Assembly (NCBI RefSeq): GCF_020687785.1
Contig: NZ_JAJEWI010000005.1
Coordinates: 744,001 to 808,000, forward strand
Length of the DNA stretch: 64,000 nucleotides
Direction of reading: 5' to 3'
From: Sphingopyxis yananensis
GTDB lineage: Bacteria; Pseudomonadota; Alphaproteobacteria; Sphingomonadales; Sphingomonadaceae
The notes beneath the pieces are model-generated. The model saw nothing but the letters and a program-made list of their open reading frames with translations. It did no database searches and was not told where the DNA came from. Positions within the stretch are counted from its first letter, which is position 1. Each line of letters opens with the position of its first letter. The position numbers were made by a program, and so were the translations under genes. Of the stretch, positions 25,764 to 35,766 are shown piece by piece.

Positions 25764-26569
25764 CATACATGAACTGCGATATAGGCGATGAGGGCGGCGG
25801 CGGGGAGGAGGAGGAGCTGGGCTAGCACCGTGCCGATCAGGCGGCTGTAGCTGATCAGCGTCACCGCGCGGCGGAAATCAGCCTCGCCTACTTTGCCTTC
25901 CACCGCGTCATCGGTCATCACACCCAATTGCGGGTCGATGAAGGCGAACAGCAAGATGGTTGCAAAACCGTTGATGACGGCGGAAAGCTGGGATGCGGTG
26001 ACGCGAAATTCGGGGGCGAGATAGCCCGCATAGAGACTGGCGACGACACCCACGGCCAGCAGGCTTTGCGCCGCCGCATTGGCGATCAACACGCCCCAGC
26101 TAATCCCCTTGGGCATATGCCAATTTCTAAGATTGTTGAGGCTGGGCAGGGTAAGGGCGCGCCATGCCGCTTTGATGCCAGAAGGGCTGGCGGCCTTGAT
26201 CGCCAATTTGGTGGTTGAGCGGTGGTTTTGATACCAGCCGATGGCGGTGGCGAATAAGCGCTGACCCGTGGGGACCAGCAAAATGCCGAGCAAGGTGGCG
26301 ATGCTGGCGGCGGCCAGCACCAATTGCATGTCGAAAAACAGGGCCTCTCCGCTGCCATTATGGATGCGCGTCTCGATGCGTTTGGCAAGGAAGGGGCCAA
26401 GGAAGCTGTTGGATGTGCGCGAAAACAGCACCAAAATATTGAACAAGGCGAAGGACATGGCGATACGCCGCGTCCGCACCCCCGCGATGCGCGCAGCATA
26501 GGCCAGCGCACCGATCAGGTTAATAAAGCCGGTGAGGCATAAAATGATGAGCAGCGGCAAATCGAGCAT
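25763..26569 (-). CDS. Lipid II flippase Amj-family protein (DUF2837)
   Basis: This 268-residue multi-pass membrane protein has about six hydrophobic segments. The N-terminal region GVRTRRIAMSFALFNILVLFSRTSN matches the Amj signature of B. subtilis, where Amj is an alternative to MurJ for flipping lipid II. FIDPQLGVMTDDAVEGK is a second conserved loop. Function here is inferred from family. It lies beside a NamZ-like cell-wall enzyme but on the opposite strand. There is no clear ribosome-binding site before ATG 26569. Confidence 0.82.
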   Translation of the reverse strand: MLDLPLLIILCLTGFINLIGALAYAARIAGVRTRRIAMSFALFNILVLFSRTSNSFLGPFLAKRIETRIHNGSGEALFFDMQLVLAAASIATLLGILLVPTGQRLFATAIGWYQNHRSTTKLAIKAASPSGIKAAWRALTLPSLNNLRNWHMPKGISWGVLIANAAAQSLLAVGVVASLYAGYLAPEFRVTASQLSAVINGFATILLFAFIDPQLGVMTDDAVEGKVGEADFRRAVTLISYSRLIGTVLAQLLLLPAAALIAYIAVHV

Positions 26570-26628
26570 ATTGGCTGCCAGCCCTATGGCCAGCCTCCCT
26601 GAAGCAGTTCAGCCTATGCCATCGGCGC

Positions 26629-27807
26629 TTAATGTTTGCGCGTCAATTCCCGCATGGCATCATCCAGCCCGCTAAGGGTGAGCGGATACATGCGGTCATT
26701 CATCAATTGTTTGATCAATTTGATGGATTGGGTGTAACCCCAATGCGGCTCTGGCACGGGATTCAGCCAGACAGCGGCCGGATAGACATGGGTGATGCGC
26801 TGCATCCACACCGCGCCCGCTTCTTCGTTAAAATGTTCCACGCTGCCGCCCGGATGGGTGATTTCATAGGGGCTCATGCTGGCGTCGCCGATGAACACGG
26901 CTTTATAATCATGGCCATATTTGTGCAGAATGTCCCACATTTGGGTGCGTTCCGACCAGCGGCGCTTATTGTCTTTCCACACGCCTTCATAGGGGCAGTT
27001 GTGGAAATAGAAAAATTCGAGATTTTTAAATTCGCTGGTTGCCGCGCTGAACAATTCTTCGCACAGCTTGATGAACGGGTCCATTGATCCGCCGACATCC
27101 AAGAATAGCAATAATTTCACGGCATTGCGCCGTTCGGGGCGCATTTTAATGTCCAGCCAGCCTTGGCGGGCGGTGCCGTCGATGGTGCCCGCAATGTCCA
27201 ATTCATCCGCCGCGCCTGTGCGGGCGAATTTGCGCAAACGGCGAAGCGCAATTTTGATGTTGCGCGTGCCCAATTCCTTGGTGCTGTCGAGATTCGCAAA
27301 TTCGCGCTTTTCCCATACTTTTAGGGCGCGCTTATGTTTGCTTTCGCCGCCAATGCGCACCCCTTCGGGATTATAGCCATTGTTGCCGAACGGGCTGGTG
27401 CCGCCTGTGCCAATCCATTTATTGCCGCCTTCGTGGCGCTTTTGCTGTTCCTCCAGCCGCTTTTTCAACGTTTCCATAATCTCTTCCCATGAACCAAGGG
27501 ATTCGATTTTGGCCATTTCTTCGGCGGTCAGGAATTTTTCGGCTACTGCCTTCAGCCAATCTTCGGGGATGTCTACCGGATTTTGGCCATAGTCGGTCAG
27601 CAAGCCTTTGAAGACTTTGTTGAACACTTGGTCGAAGCGGTCGAGCATCCCCTCGTCTTTGACGTAGATAGCGCGGCTTAGATAATAAAATTGTTCGGGC
27701 GTGCGGTCGATCACCTCCCGATCCAGCGCTTCTAACAGCATGAGATGCTCTTTCAGGCTGGCAGGGATGCCAGCGGTGCGAAGCTCATCCAGAAAACCGA
27801 AAAACAT
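26629..27807 (-). CDS. VWA domain protein (CoxE-like), partner of MoxR ATPase
   Basis: A 392-residue protein. The N-terminal helical part (MFFGFLDELRTAGIPASLKEHLMLLEAL) is typical of CoxE-like VWA proteins. A Gly-rich linker spans ~128-155. The VWA domain has the metal-site motif DVGGSMD (237-243), with Gly where the canonical DxSxS has its first Ser, so metal binding may be altered. These proteins work with MoxR AAA+ ATPases to mature or insert metals in target enzymes. The gene is the last of a MoxR / small secreted protein / VWA operon. An ATG three codons earlier is possible. Confidence 0.88.
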   Translation of the reverse strand: MFFGFLDELRTAGIPASLKEHLMLLEALDREVIDRTPEQFYYLSRAIYVKDEGMLDRFDQVFNKVFKGLLTDYGQNPVDIPEDWLKAVAEKFLTAEEMAKIESLGSWEEIMETLKKRLEEQQKRHEGGNKWIGTGGTSPFGNNGYNPEGVRIGGESKHKRALKVWEKREFANLDSTKELGTRNIKIALRRLRKFARTGAADELDIAGTIDGTARQGWLDIKMRPERRNAVKLLLFLDVGGSMDPFIKLCEELFSAATSEFKNLEFFYFHNCPYEGVWKDNKRRWSERTQMWDILHKYGHDYKAVFIGDASMSPYEITHPGGSVEHFNEEAGAVWMQRITHVYPAAVWLNPVPEPHWGYTQSIKLIKQLMNDRMYPLTLSGLDDAMRELTRKH

Positions 27808-27855
27808 AGCTGTCATTCACTTCATGAAGCAGTGGAAGGGAGGTGTCCCGACTGT

Positions 27856-28308
27856 TTATGGCTGAAAGCCATAGCAGCGTTGCACCAGCTTTGCGGGGTC
27901 CTCGATCCATGTGCGCAGGCTGCCGCGCATCAATTTCCCCACTTCTTTACCGTCTTTCACCACCGAGGCGGGGCGTCCGCCAGCACCGTTCATCGGGCTT
28001 TTTTCCGATGAGATGGAGCCATAGGGGCCATTGATATTCCACAGGCCATTGCCCGCTGTTCGGCTGCCATAGGGGCCGGTCTTGTTTAACACACTGTCAG
28101 GCCGCGATGCGGGGCTGAGGCTTCCCAGAAATGTGCCGTCTGATGCCAAAATATGGGCATTGGAGACAGTGTTGCATTCTAGGAATTTGTGCCGGGCGCT
28201 CGCTTGGCTGGACATTGTCATGGCCAAAACCATGCCGCCTAAAGATATTTTGGTCGCCCATCCGCTGATTGAAATGGCGCTGGATGCACGGCGGCCCGAT
28301 CCTGTCAT
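27856..28308 (-). CDS. Exported protein with two YGS repeats, between MoxR and VWA genes
   Basis: A 150-residue protein with a signal-peptide-like N-terminus (hydrophobic segment ending SSQASA) and a GGGAGTGGG leader upstream of ATG 28308. The mature part has HILASDGTFLGSLSP, then two similar blocks NKTGPYGSRTAGNGLW and NINGPYGSISSEKSPMN, then ASVVKDGKEVGKLM. This alternation of NxYGxYGS blocks is known from exported proteins of unknown function in many bacteria. Two cysteines (one near residue 45, one near the C-terminus) could form a disulfide. Placement between moxR and vwa genes suggests a shared unit. Confidence 0.7.
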   Translation of the reverse strand: MTGSGRRASSAISISGWATKISLGGMVLAMTMSSQASARHKFLECNTVSNAHILASDGTFLGSLSPASRPDSVLNKTGPYGSRTAGNGLWNINGPYGSISSEKSPMNGAGGRPASVVKDGKEVGKLMRGSLRTWIEDPAKLVQRCYGFQP

Positions 28309-28400
28309 ATTCCCACTCCCACTTATTTTACTTTATTATTTGCGCCGACCTATGTTGGTCGGTCGCAAATCTTGGGGCAGGACCATGATGGTCGCAAGGC

Positions 28401-29246
28401 TTAATTGCCCTGACGGCGGGCCATAAACGCCAGCTTTTCAAACAGCATGACGTCTTGCTCATTCTTTAGCAAAGCGCCATGCAGCGGCGGAATAGCTTTG
28501 CTGACGTCGCGGTTTTGCAATATTTCCAAAGGCATAGCTTCGTTGAGAAGCAATTTTAGCCAATCAATTAATTCGCTGGTCGACGGCTTTTTCTTGAGGC
28601 CCGGTACATCGCGCACGTCATAGAAAATATCGAGCGCACGGCTGACTAAGGTTTTTTGAATGCCGGGGAAATGCACTTCGACGATTTCAGCCATCGTGTC
28701 ACGGTCGGGGAATTTGATATAATGGAAAAAGCAGCGGCGCAAAAAGGCGTCCGGCAATTCTTTTTCATTGTTCGACGTGATGACGACAATCGGACGCTCG
28801 GCAGCGGTGATGGTTTCGTCGGTTTCATAGACGTGGAAGGCCATACGGTCGAGTTCCTGAAGCAAGTCGTTCGGGAATTCGATGTCCGCTTTGTCGATTT
28901 CGTCGATCAAAAGGACGGGCAATTTGGGGGCGGTAAAGGCTTCCCATAATTTGCCTTTGCGGATGTAGTTGCGGATGTCATGGACGCGCTCTTCGCCCAA
29001 TTGGCCGTCGCGTAGGCGGGCCACCGCATCATATTCATACAGGCCTTGCTGGGCCTTGGTGGTGGATTTGATGTTCCATGTGATCAGCGGGGCGTCAAAG
29101 GCTTTGGAGATTTCCTCGGCCAGCACGGTTTTGCCAGTTCCCGGTTCGCCCTTGATGAGCAAAGGGCGGCGCAGCATGGTTGCCGCGTTGACCGCGACCT
29201 TGAGATCTTCTGTCGCAATATAGTTGCTGGTTCCACTAAACCGCAT
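28401..29246 (-). CDS. MoxR-family AAA+ ATPase
   Basis: This 281-residue ATPase has Walker A GEPGTGKT (33-40), Walker B LLIDEIDKAD (~108-117) and a sensor region ITSNNEKELPDAFLRRCFFHYI. MoxR proteins act with VWA proteins as chaperones; the VWA partner is two genes downstream. The start at ATG 29246 follows AAAGGCG and gives the common MRFxGTxxYIAT N-terminus; an upstream in-frame start lacks support. Confidence 0.93.
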   Translation of the reverse strand: MRFSGTSNYIATEDLKVAVNAATMLRRPLLIKGEPGTGKTVLAEEISKAFDAPLITWNIKSTTKAQQGLYEYDAVARLRDGQLGEERVHDIRNYIRKGKLWEAFTAPKLPVLLIDEIDKADIEFPNDLLQELDRMAFHVYETDETITAAERPIVVITSNNEKELPDAFLRRCFFHYIKFPDRDTMAEIVEVHFPGIQKTLVSRALDIFYDVRDVPGLKKKPSTSELIDWLKLLLNEAMPLEILQNRDVSKAIPPLHGALLKNEQDVMLFEKLAFMARRQGN

Positions 29247-29407
29247 GAACGCGCGCCTTTCCCTTAACGTGAACGTCAATTTGACTTTGGGCATAGCGAG
29301 CGGATTTGGCCTGCGCAAGCCCATGTCGGCATTCGCTGGCGAAGGACAAGGGATACTATGTGGGCGATGCTGCCGTGAAGGGGCGTGCGGACAAGAAAGT
29401 TTGGCGT

Positions 29408-30085
29408 TTAATATCCGCTAGCATCGCGCGCGGCGGTGCGAACGGCCAGCAAGTCCCACAAACTGCGATGCTGGAGCAGCAATTGATCGGCGCCAAACAT
29501 CATCGCCCGTTCAATGGCGGGGTTCGCCGCTGCTTCTTCGGCGGTGCGGGCCGTCAGGCGCAAATCGGGCAGGCTACATTCAACCGGTTTCAGGTCCAGC
29601 TTGTCAGCACTAAGGTCCATCAGCACGCGGATAGTCCGCCATTCGAGCATCAAGGTGATGGACGCGCCCAAGGCGCAACCGCGCCGTTCCGATTGGGCCA
29701 GCATGTCGAGTGCGCGGCATTGGGCGTTGACGGCGGCTTCGGATCGGGCTTGGCCAGGGGTGCTGGGCACCGGGCCAAGGGCGGAGGCCATTTGCAGCAA
29801 CAAACGGCGTTCTTGGGTGAAAGCCTCAGAGGCTTCGGTCATCCAGCGGCTGGACAAGGGTTCGGCGTTGATGCGGGCTGCATGGTCGATAATGGCCGGG
29901 AAGCGGCCATGAAGAATACATAGGAAATGAACGGCGTCGGCCAGATTGCGCATGGCATTGGGACCGCGATTCATACAGCCGCTGAGGATATGTGCGTGCG
30001 CCCCTGTGCCATGACGCGCGACGGCGTTGTCCAGACGTTCGGATATGCTGTCTTCGCATGGCTGAACTAGGGGCTGGTGACTCAA
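29408..30085 (-). CDS. Conserved-looking protein of unknown function
   Basis: I do not recognise this protein of about 225 residues. It is helical and Ala/Leu-rich, has no signal peptide or membrane segment, and shows conserved-looking stretches (MNRGPNAMRNLADAVHFLCILHGRFPAIIDHAA and SAAVNAQCRALDML-like). The start is uncertain: TTG 30085 has AGGAAG upstream; ATG 30118 and 30145 are in-frame alternatives. It precedes the MoxR gene on the same strand with a 161-bp gap, so co-transcription is possible but not shown. Confidence 0.6.
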   Translation of the reverse strand: MSHQPLVQPCEDSISERLDNAVARHGTGAHAHILSGCMNRGPNAMRNLADAVHFLCILHGRFPAIIDHAARINAEPLSSRWMTEASEAFTQERRLLLQMASALGPVPSTPGQARSEAAVNAQCRALDMLAQSERRGCALGASITLMLEWRTIRVLMDLSADKLDLKPVECSLPDLRLTARTAEEAAANPAIERAMMFGADQLLLQHRSLWDLLAVRTAARDASGY

Positions 30086-30412
30086 CTTTGCTTCCTCTTT
30101 GCGGCCCTGAGAGCGCATGGTGCGCCTATGGCGCGTCCGGCTCATTCCTCATGGCTTATAAGATGGGAGCGTAAACAGCAGGTTTATGATCGGGGGCGCG
30201 GTGGATGAAATTTCGCGCAATAGTGTCCCGCACTGGGGCGGAATGACTGATTTTGGTTAAGTTACGAAAAATTATGGAAATAAATTTTGCTCAAAGCGGA
30301 TGGAGCAGAGCGGTTCGGCCGATGATTGGCCGTAAGGGTTTATGCTGATTCGGACGCTGCTGTAGGAGTGGCGGGGCAGCGCCCGTTTTCGATGTTATGA
30401 TGATGTCGGCGT
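30086..30412. other. 327-bp intergenic region, no gene seen
   Basis: It separates the unknown gene at 29408-30085 and the PspC gene, both minus strand. It contains AT-rich DNA near 30250-30295 that could hold a promoter and a weak CGGG/CCCG hairpin followed by TTTT near 30371-30390. No supported coding frame. Confidence 0.45.
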
Positions 30413-30694
30413 TTAGGCCGCCAGCCGCAGGTCGCTGTCTGCGGGAAGGGGGCTGGGCTGTACGGCCTCTGCTTGTTCGGCGGAGGTGCTGGGCGCGGGG
30501 AATAGCTTGCGCGAGGCAAAGACGATCAAACCCAAAAAGGCGTAAATGGCAAAGGTCAGCTTGGGAAAGAAGAATAGCGCCGGCAGAAAGGCAAGGCGCA
30601 ACCACAAAGGGTTGAAGCCAAGATCCTGACCCAAGCCTTCGCAGATACCGAACAGCGTGTCGTCACGTGTAAAAAGATTGCCGGGGAGAGCCAT
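30413..30694 (-). CDS. PspC domain protein
   Basis: A 93-residue membrane protein with a PspC domain: LFTRDDTLFGICEGLGQDLGFNPLWLRLAFL, then two hydrophobic segments (~35-70). PspC proteins take part in the phage-shock/envelope-stress response, but no pspA or pspB is nearby, so this is a stand-alone copy. The start at ATG 30694 has AAGGA about 10 nt upstream. The C-terminal 25 residues are Ser/Ala/Pro-rich and polar. Confidence 0.85.
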   Translation of the reverse strand: MALPGNLFTRDDTLFGICEGLGQDLGFNPLWLRLAFLPALFFFPKLTFAIYAFLGLIVFASRKLFPAPSTSAEQAEAVQPSPLPADSDLRLAA

Positions 30695-31090
30695 CTTGCT
30701 TGTCCTTATCACTGCGGCGTCCGGCCGCTGGGGTTGGTTCGTGTCACCGAAGGGTGATGCAAATCAGATTAAGCAAAGCGCGTGCCAAATTCGTCAGATC
30801 GCGAAAAACCCTATTTTTTGGGGATGCTTTTTTCGAGATATTGCCGGATGCGGCGAAGTATTTGCTGAATATTGGGTCATTTTCCCACCAATTGGTTTTT
30901 GGATAATGGGCCCGATTCGTGATTTGGTCCCTATGATGTTTGTTTACACTGGCGTCAATAGTGCGATGATGATGAATATTTCATGACGAAAAAAGGGCGC
31001 CTGTTGCGACAGACGCCCTTTGCTTTTCGATATATTGTTATTTCAACAGCTTTGCCCCATTTCTTGGCGTGATGCCAAGCGGCGGGTTCA
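30695..31090. other. 396-bp intergenic region upstream of pspC and downstream of rpoD
   Basis: It holds the rpoD terminator (30989-31021) and presumably the pspC promoter. A small TCACC/GGTGA hairpin lies near 30747-30760 in the pspC leader. A frame on the plus strand through 30657-30986 has no ribosome-binding site or recognisable product and is not called. Confidence 0.5.
30989..31021 (-). terminator. rpoD terminator
   Basis: On the minus strand a stem of GGGCG/CGCCC extended by flanking pairs (AAAGGGCG at 30992-30999 with CGCCCTTT near 31014-31021) is followed by TTTTTT. It lies 70 bp beyond the rpoD stop. Confidence 0.85.
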
Positions 31091-33097
31091 TTATTGGTCG
31101 AGGAAGCTGCGCATTTTGCGGCTGCGCGATGGGTGCTTCAGCTTGCGCAGCGCCTTGGCCTCGATCTGACGAATACGTTCGCGGGTCACGCTGAACTGTT
31201 GGCCCACTTCTTCAAGCGTATGGTCGGTGTTCATGCCGATACCAAAGCGCATACGCAGCACACGTTCTTCGCGCGGCGTCAGGCTGGCGAGAACGCGGGT
31301 CACGGTTTCCTTGAGGTTCGACTGAACGGCGGCATCCACAGGGATGATGGCGTTTTTGTCTTCGATGAAGTCGCCGAGGTGGCTGTCTTCTTCGTCGCCG
31401 ATGGGGGTTTCGAGGCTGATCGGTTCCTTGGCGATTTTCATCACCTTGCGGACCTTTTCCAGCGGCATGGACAGACGTTCTGCCATTTCCTCAGGCGTTG
31501 GTTCGCGGCCCGATTCGTGCAGGAATTGACGGCTGCAGCGCACCAGCTTGTTGATCGTCTCGATCATATGCACCGGAATACGGATGGTGCGCGCCTGATC
31601 GGCGATGGAGCGGGTGATGGCCTGACGAATCCACCATGTCGCATAGGTGCTGAATTTATAACCACGGCGATATTCAAACTTATCCACAGCCTTCATCAGG
31701 CCGATATTGCCTTCTTGAATCAGGTCGAGGAATTGCAGGCCGCGATTGGTATATTTTTTGGCGATGGAAATGACGAGGCGCAGATTGGCTTCGACCATTT
31801 CCTTTTTGGCGATGCGCGCTTCGCGTTCGCCCTTTTGCACCATGTTCACGACACGGCGAAATTCCGGCAGGCTCATGCCGGCAGCTTGGGAGATTTCATT
31901 TACTTCCAAGCGGATGCGTTCGACTGTGGCGCCTTCATTTTCAGCAAAGGCTGCCCATTTTTTGTCGATTTTGCCAACCGCATCCAGCCAATTTTCTTCG
32001 AGTTCGCGGCCAACATAATTATCGAGGAAGCTTTTGCGTTGCACCTTGTGGCGTTCCGCTAGGCGCAGCATTTGACCGCCCAGCGCCGTGAGGCGGCGGT
32101 TATAGCTGTAAAGCTGGTCGACCAAAAATTCGATCTTGGTGCCGTGGAATTGCACGCTTTCGACCTGCGTGGTCAATTCTTCGCGCAGCTTGTGATATTT
32201 CTTTTCGGACGCCGCAGGAAATTCGCCGCCGTTGGACAAGGCGTCAAGACGGGCGTTTTGCAGCTTGGAGAAAGCCTTGAAGCTGGCGGTGATGTTGGCG
32301 AATTTTTCCAGCGCGTCGGGTTTCAGCAATTCTTCCATCGCGGCGAGTGAGAGGGTGTTATCTTCCTCTTCCTCTTCAAAGCCTTCGCCCTTGGAGCTAT
32401 TGCCTTCGCCATCTTCGCCGGAGGACTCTTCGCTGCTATCGTCGTCATCGTCCTTGAACGTGACGCCAGCGGTTTTCTCGCTGATTTCGCCGTCTGCGCC
32501 TTCTTCGTCTTCCATATTTTCGGGAGCCGGGTCTTTGACCAGCATGGCTTCCAAATCGACGATTTCGCGCAGCTGCATTTCGCCATTGTTCAGCGCGTTC
32601 GACCAGTCGATGATCGCGTTAAACGTCAGCGGGCTTTCGCATAGGCCCAAAATCATGGTGTCGCGACCAGCTTCGATGCGCTTGGCAATGGCGATTTCGC
32701 CTTCGCGCGACAGCAATTCCACCGCGCCCATTTCGCGCAGATACATGCGAACCGGATCGTCCGTGCGATCGACGGTTTCTTTTTTCTTTTCAATGGCAGG
32801 GGCCGACAGGCTGCCCGAGGTGTTGACCAGATCGGCGTCGTCATCGCCGCCCGATTCCTGTTCGGCTTCTTCTTGGACATCTTCGTCGCTTTCGACGATG
32901 TTGATGCCCATATCGGAAATAGCCGACATAATATCTTCGATTTGTTCCGAAGACATTTGGTCCTGAGGTAAAGCTTCATTCAGTTCGTCATAAGTCAGAT
33001 AGCCGCGCTTTTTGCCACGGGCGATCAGCTTTTTGACGTCCGCTTCATTCAGGTCGATCAGCGGTGCATCTGTGTCGGCTTCGGTGTTGCTTGCCAT
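31091..33097 (-). CDS. rpoD: RNA polymerase primary sigma factor RpoD (sigma-70)
   Basis: This 668-residue housekeeping sigma factor has region 1.1 (~12-70), region 1.2 ([12 protein letters not shown], ~113-124), a non-conserved region with a strongly acidic stretch (~189-247), regions 2-3 ([53 protein letters not shown]) and region 4.2 ([30 protein letters not shown]). The start at ATG 33097 has AGGAATGA upstream. It lies 37 bp downstream of dnaG, so yqeY-dnaG-rpoD likely form the classic macromolecular-synthesis operon. Confidence 0.98.
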   Translation of the reverse strand: MASNTEADTDAPLIDLNEADVKKLIARGKKRGYLTYDELNEALPQDQMSSEQIEDIMSAISDMGINIVESDEDVQEEAEQESGGDDDADLVNTSGSLSAPAIEKKKETVDRTDDPVRMYLREMGAVELLSREGEIAIAKRIEAGRDTMILGLCESPLTFNAIIDWSNALNNGEMQLREIVDLEAMLVKDPAPENMEDEEGADGEISEKTAGVTFKDDDDDSSEESSGEDGEGNSSKGEGFEEEEEDNTLSLAAMEELLKPDALEKFANITASFKAFSKLQNARLDALSNGGEFPAASEKKYHKLREELTTQVESVQFHGTKIEFLVDQLYSYNRRLTALGGQMLRLAERHKVQRKSFLDNYVGRELEENWLDAVGKIDKKWAAFAENEGATVERIRLEVNEISQAAGMSLPEFRRVVNMVQKGEREARIAKKEMVEANLRLVISIAKKYTNRGLQFLDLIQEGNIGLMKAVDKFEYRRGYKFSTYATWWIRQAITRSIADQARTIRIPVHMIETINKLVRCSRQFLHESGREPTPEEMAERLSMPLEKVRKVMKIAKEPISLETPIGDEEDSHLGDFIEDKNAIIPVDAAVQSNLKETVTRVLASLTPREERVLRMRFGIGMNTDHTLEEVGQQFSVTRERIRQIEAKALRKLKHPSRSRKMRSFLDQ

Positions 33098-33134
33098 TCG
33101 TTCGTCATTCCTGCCTTTGGGGCGAAATAGAGTT

Positions 33135-35024
33135 TCACATCGGGCCATTCTCGGAGAGGGCGGCCAGACGGCGGGTTAATTCTTCGTCCATCGCGCGAAG
33201 CTTTTGCTGTCGCTCTAGGCCTGCCTCGTCCATCGTGCGTTGAAAATCTGCGGTGGCCCTCGCCAGCCTTTCGCGAATTTCCGGTTGGGTAACCAACACG
33301 CCGATATATTCTTCGAGATCACGCAGCGCGGTTTCCCGTGCTGGCGTTCCCTCTGTTTCTGTTTGTGGACAAAGCGGCCGTGTGAATGAAAAGCGCATTC
33401 CATCGGCCCGAAGCAATGTCGTTGCCCTATTATACACTTTCATTGACCCCAATATGGCAAGCAACCGCTCGGTATCAAGCCCTTCTTCGCTGTTTGCGAT
33501 GTCAAGCATGTGGCCAAGCAAGATTGCGTCATCAGAATCGGGGATGGACAGGCGCGATAAGGCGTCCTCATTGCGGCGCAAAGCCGCAGGATGCCGTAGC
33601 AAGCCTGCCAAAAGCGCGGCGGCATATTGGTTCGCAATGCCGACGCGGCTGATGCGGTGGGTTTCTTGGACGGGCGGCTGAAAACGCGGATCGGGGACGA
33701 ATTTTTTACCGCCGCGCCGCGCATTACCGCCTGTCCATGGCTGGGACGCCGCCCGTTCGGGACGTTTGCGGGCGAAATATTCATCGAGTCGCGCGCGAAA
33801 AGCCTCGCGGTAATGGTGACGGACATCGGGGTCTTGGATGGTGTCGGCATGACTCAATAAACGCGCTTTTAGGGCGGCGCGTTCCTCGGGCGTCGATAAT
33901 GATCCAGCGGCGACCTCGTGCGACCAGAGTTTGTCCACCAAAGGCTGGGCCTCACCGAGCAAAGCATTGAGGCCATCGGGGCCCTTGGCACGGACCAAAT
34001 CGTCGGGATCTTGGCCTTGGGGCAGGGTGGCAAAGGCCAAGCTATGGCCGGGTTGCAGCATCGGCAGGGCGCGCATGGCGGCGCGCATCGCGGCCTTTTG
34101 CCCCGCACCATCGCCATCAAAGCATAGGATGGGCACCGATACCATGCGCCACAACATGGTGATTTGCTGTTCCGTCAGCGCTGTGCCGAGCGGTGCAACG
34201 GCGTCATGAATGCCGGCTTCGGCCAGCGCGATAACGTCCATATAGCCTTCGACGACAATCACGCGGTTCGTCTGGCGCGAGGCCGGACTGGCCTTGTCCA
34301 GATTGAATAAGGTGCGGCCCTTGTCGAACAAGGGCGTGTCGGGGGAGTTGAGATATTTGGGTTCGCCGTCGCCCAAGATGCGCCCACCAAAGGCAATGAC
34401 GCGGCCACGCGCATCGCGAATGGGGATCATCAGCCGGCCACGGAAGCGGTCATAAGGATCTTTGTGGTCAACCGCGATCAGCATTCCCGCTTCGACCAGC
34501 ATCGGTGTGGGGAATTTGGACAGTGCTTCTTTTAGCGCCGTGCGATTGTCGGGGGCGAGGCCAAAACCAAAAGCCTGGGCCGTGCGTTCCGAAATGCCGC
34601 GCCGCGCCAGATAATTGCGGGCACTGGTGCCGCTGCCGATATTTAATTGGTGGGTGAACCAGTCTGCGGCGGCTTGTACGACATCGCGCAGGCTGGCTTG
34701 TTCTTCGGCCTTTTTGGCGGCGCGGGGGTCGGGGGCAGGGACGTCCATGCCAGCTTCGCCGGCCAATTCCTTGACCGCGTCCATAAAGCCCAGCCCGCGA
34801 TGTTCGGTCATCCAGCGGATGGCATCGCCATGCGCGCCGCAGCCAAAGCAGTGATAAAAACCTTTTTCATCATTGATCGTGAAGCTGGGCGATTTTTCGT
34901 GATGGAAGGGGCAGCAAGCCTTATATTCGCGGCCCGCGCGCGTCACCTTGACCGTGCGTCCCACCAAGGACGACAAAGTGATACGGGACCGTAATTCGTC
35001 CAGCCATTGGGGGGTCAGCGCCAT
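33135..35024 (-). CDS. dnaG: DNA primase
   Basis: This 629-residue primase makes RNA primers at the fork. The zinc-binding domain has CPFH (38-41) and CFGC (59-62); the TOPRIM core has [17 protein letters not shown] and the DGDGAGQKA metal site; the C-terminal part is the helicase-interaction region, diverged as usual. The start gives the common [14 protein letters not shown]-terminus. It is upstream of rpoD and downstream of yqeY on the same strand. Confidence 0.98.
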   Translation of the reverse strand: MALTPQWLDELRSRITLSSLVGRTVKVTRAGREYKACCPFHHEKSPSFTINDEKGFYHCFGCGAHGDAIRWMTEHRGLGFMDAVKELAGEAGMDVPAPDPRAAKKAEEQASLRDVVQAAADWFTHQLNIGSGTSARNYLARRGISERTAQAFGFGLAPDNRTALKEALSKFPTPMLVEAGMLIAVDHKDPYDRFRGRLMIPIRDARGRVIAFGGRILGDGEPKYLNSPDTPLFDKGRTLFNLDKASPASRQTNRVIVVEGYMDVIALAEAGIHDAVAPLGTALTEQQITMLWRMVSVPILCFDGDGAGQKAAMRAAMRALPMLQPGHSLAFATLPQGQDPDDLVRAKGPDGLNALLGEAQPLVDKLWSHEVAAGSLSTPEERAALKARLLSHADTIQDPDVRHHYREAFRARLDEYFARKRPERAASQPWTGGNARRGGKKFVPDPRFQPPVQETHRISRVGIANQYAAALLAGLLRHPAALRRNEDALSRLSIPDSDDAILLGHMLDIANSEEGLDTERLLAILGSMKVYNRATTLLRADGMRFSFTRPLCPQTETEGTPARETALRDLEEYIGVLVTQPEIRERLARATADFQRTMDEAGLERQQKLRAMDEELTRRLAALSENGPM

Positions 35025-35181
35025 AATCGCTCTCTTAGCCCCAGCGGGCCGGTAAAGTCGAGGGAGGAGAAAAGCGGGTCAGCAAGGGGCGCGGTGGGTG
35101 CAACGGAGGTGGCCCACGAAAAAGGGCGACGAAAGCAGCCTGTGCCGCCCATCGCCGCCCTATTGCCTGTTTTTATGGGGT

Positions 35182-35634
35182 TTAGCTGAGCGCGGCTTTC
35201 ACCCAGCCGCTAGCCTTGCTCATGTCCAAAACCGTGCCGTGCCGTTCTTTGACGGTGGCCATGACGCGGCCCATATCTTTGACGCTGGTGGCGCCGATTT
35301 CGTCCACAATGGCCTTGATGGCGGCTGTGGCTTCGGCTTCGCTGAGCTGGGTCGGCAGAAATTCTTCGATCACCACCACTTCGGCGGATTCAATCGCCGC
35401 CAATTCTGGGCGGCCGCCGTCATTATACATGGTGATGGATTCGCGGCGCTGCTTGACCATTTTTTGCAAAACGTCGGTAACCAGCACATCATCATCTGCG
35501 GGCGCGGTGCCGGTGCGCAGTTCAATGTCGCGTTCCTGAATTTTGGCCAGCATCAGGCGAATGGTGGCCAGCCGAGACTTTTCGCCGGCTTTCATGGCGG
35601 CAATTTGCGCAGCCTTGATGTTATCGCGAATCAT
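35182..35634 (-). CDS. GatB/YqeY domain protein
   Basis: This 150-residue protein matches the YqeY family (MIRDNIKAAQIAAMKAGEKSRLATIRLMLAKIQERDIELR, then EVVVIEEFLPTQLSEAE). It resembles the tail domain of GatB, a tRNA-dependent amidotransferase subunit, and may bind tRNA; no activity is settled. I start at ATG 35634, where family alignment begins; a longer frame to 35760 crosses the promoter region of carA. It is the first gene of the yqeY-dnaG-rpoD run. Confidence 0.9.
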   Translation of the reverse strand: MIRDNIKAAQIAAMKAGEKSRLATIRLMLAKIQERDIELRTGTAPADDDVLVTDVLQKMVKQRRESITMYNDGGRPELAAIESAEVVVIEEFLPTQLSEAEATAAIKAIVDEIGATSVKDMGRVMATVKERHGTVLDMSKASGWVKAALS

Positions 35635-35766
35635 GCGTGTCCCTATTCGCTGCAATTTCGGAAAAAATCTTTCTAGCGGGAAAATTTTTAATTCGATAGA
35701 TTGTGAATCAAATTTTTCCGGCATAACTGATCGGCCGTTTAGCCCCCCGAACCGGAGCATTGCTTA

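Noticed and set aside
30657..30986. Open frame upstream of pspC on the plus strand
   Set aside because: No ribosome-binding site, no recognisable protein, and it overlaps the divergent promoter region.
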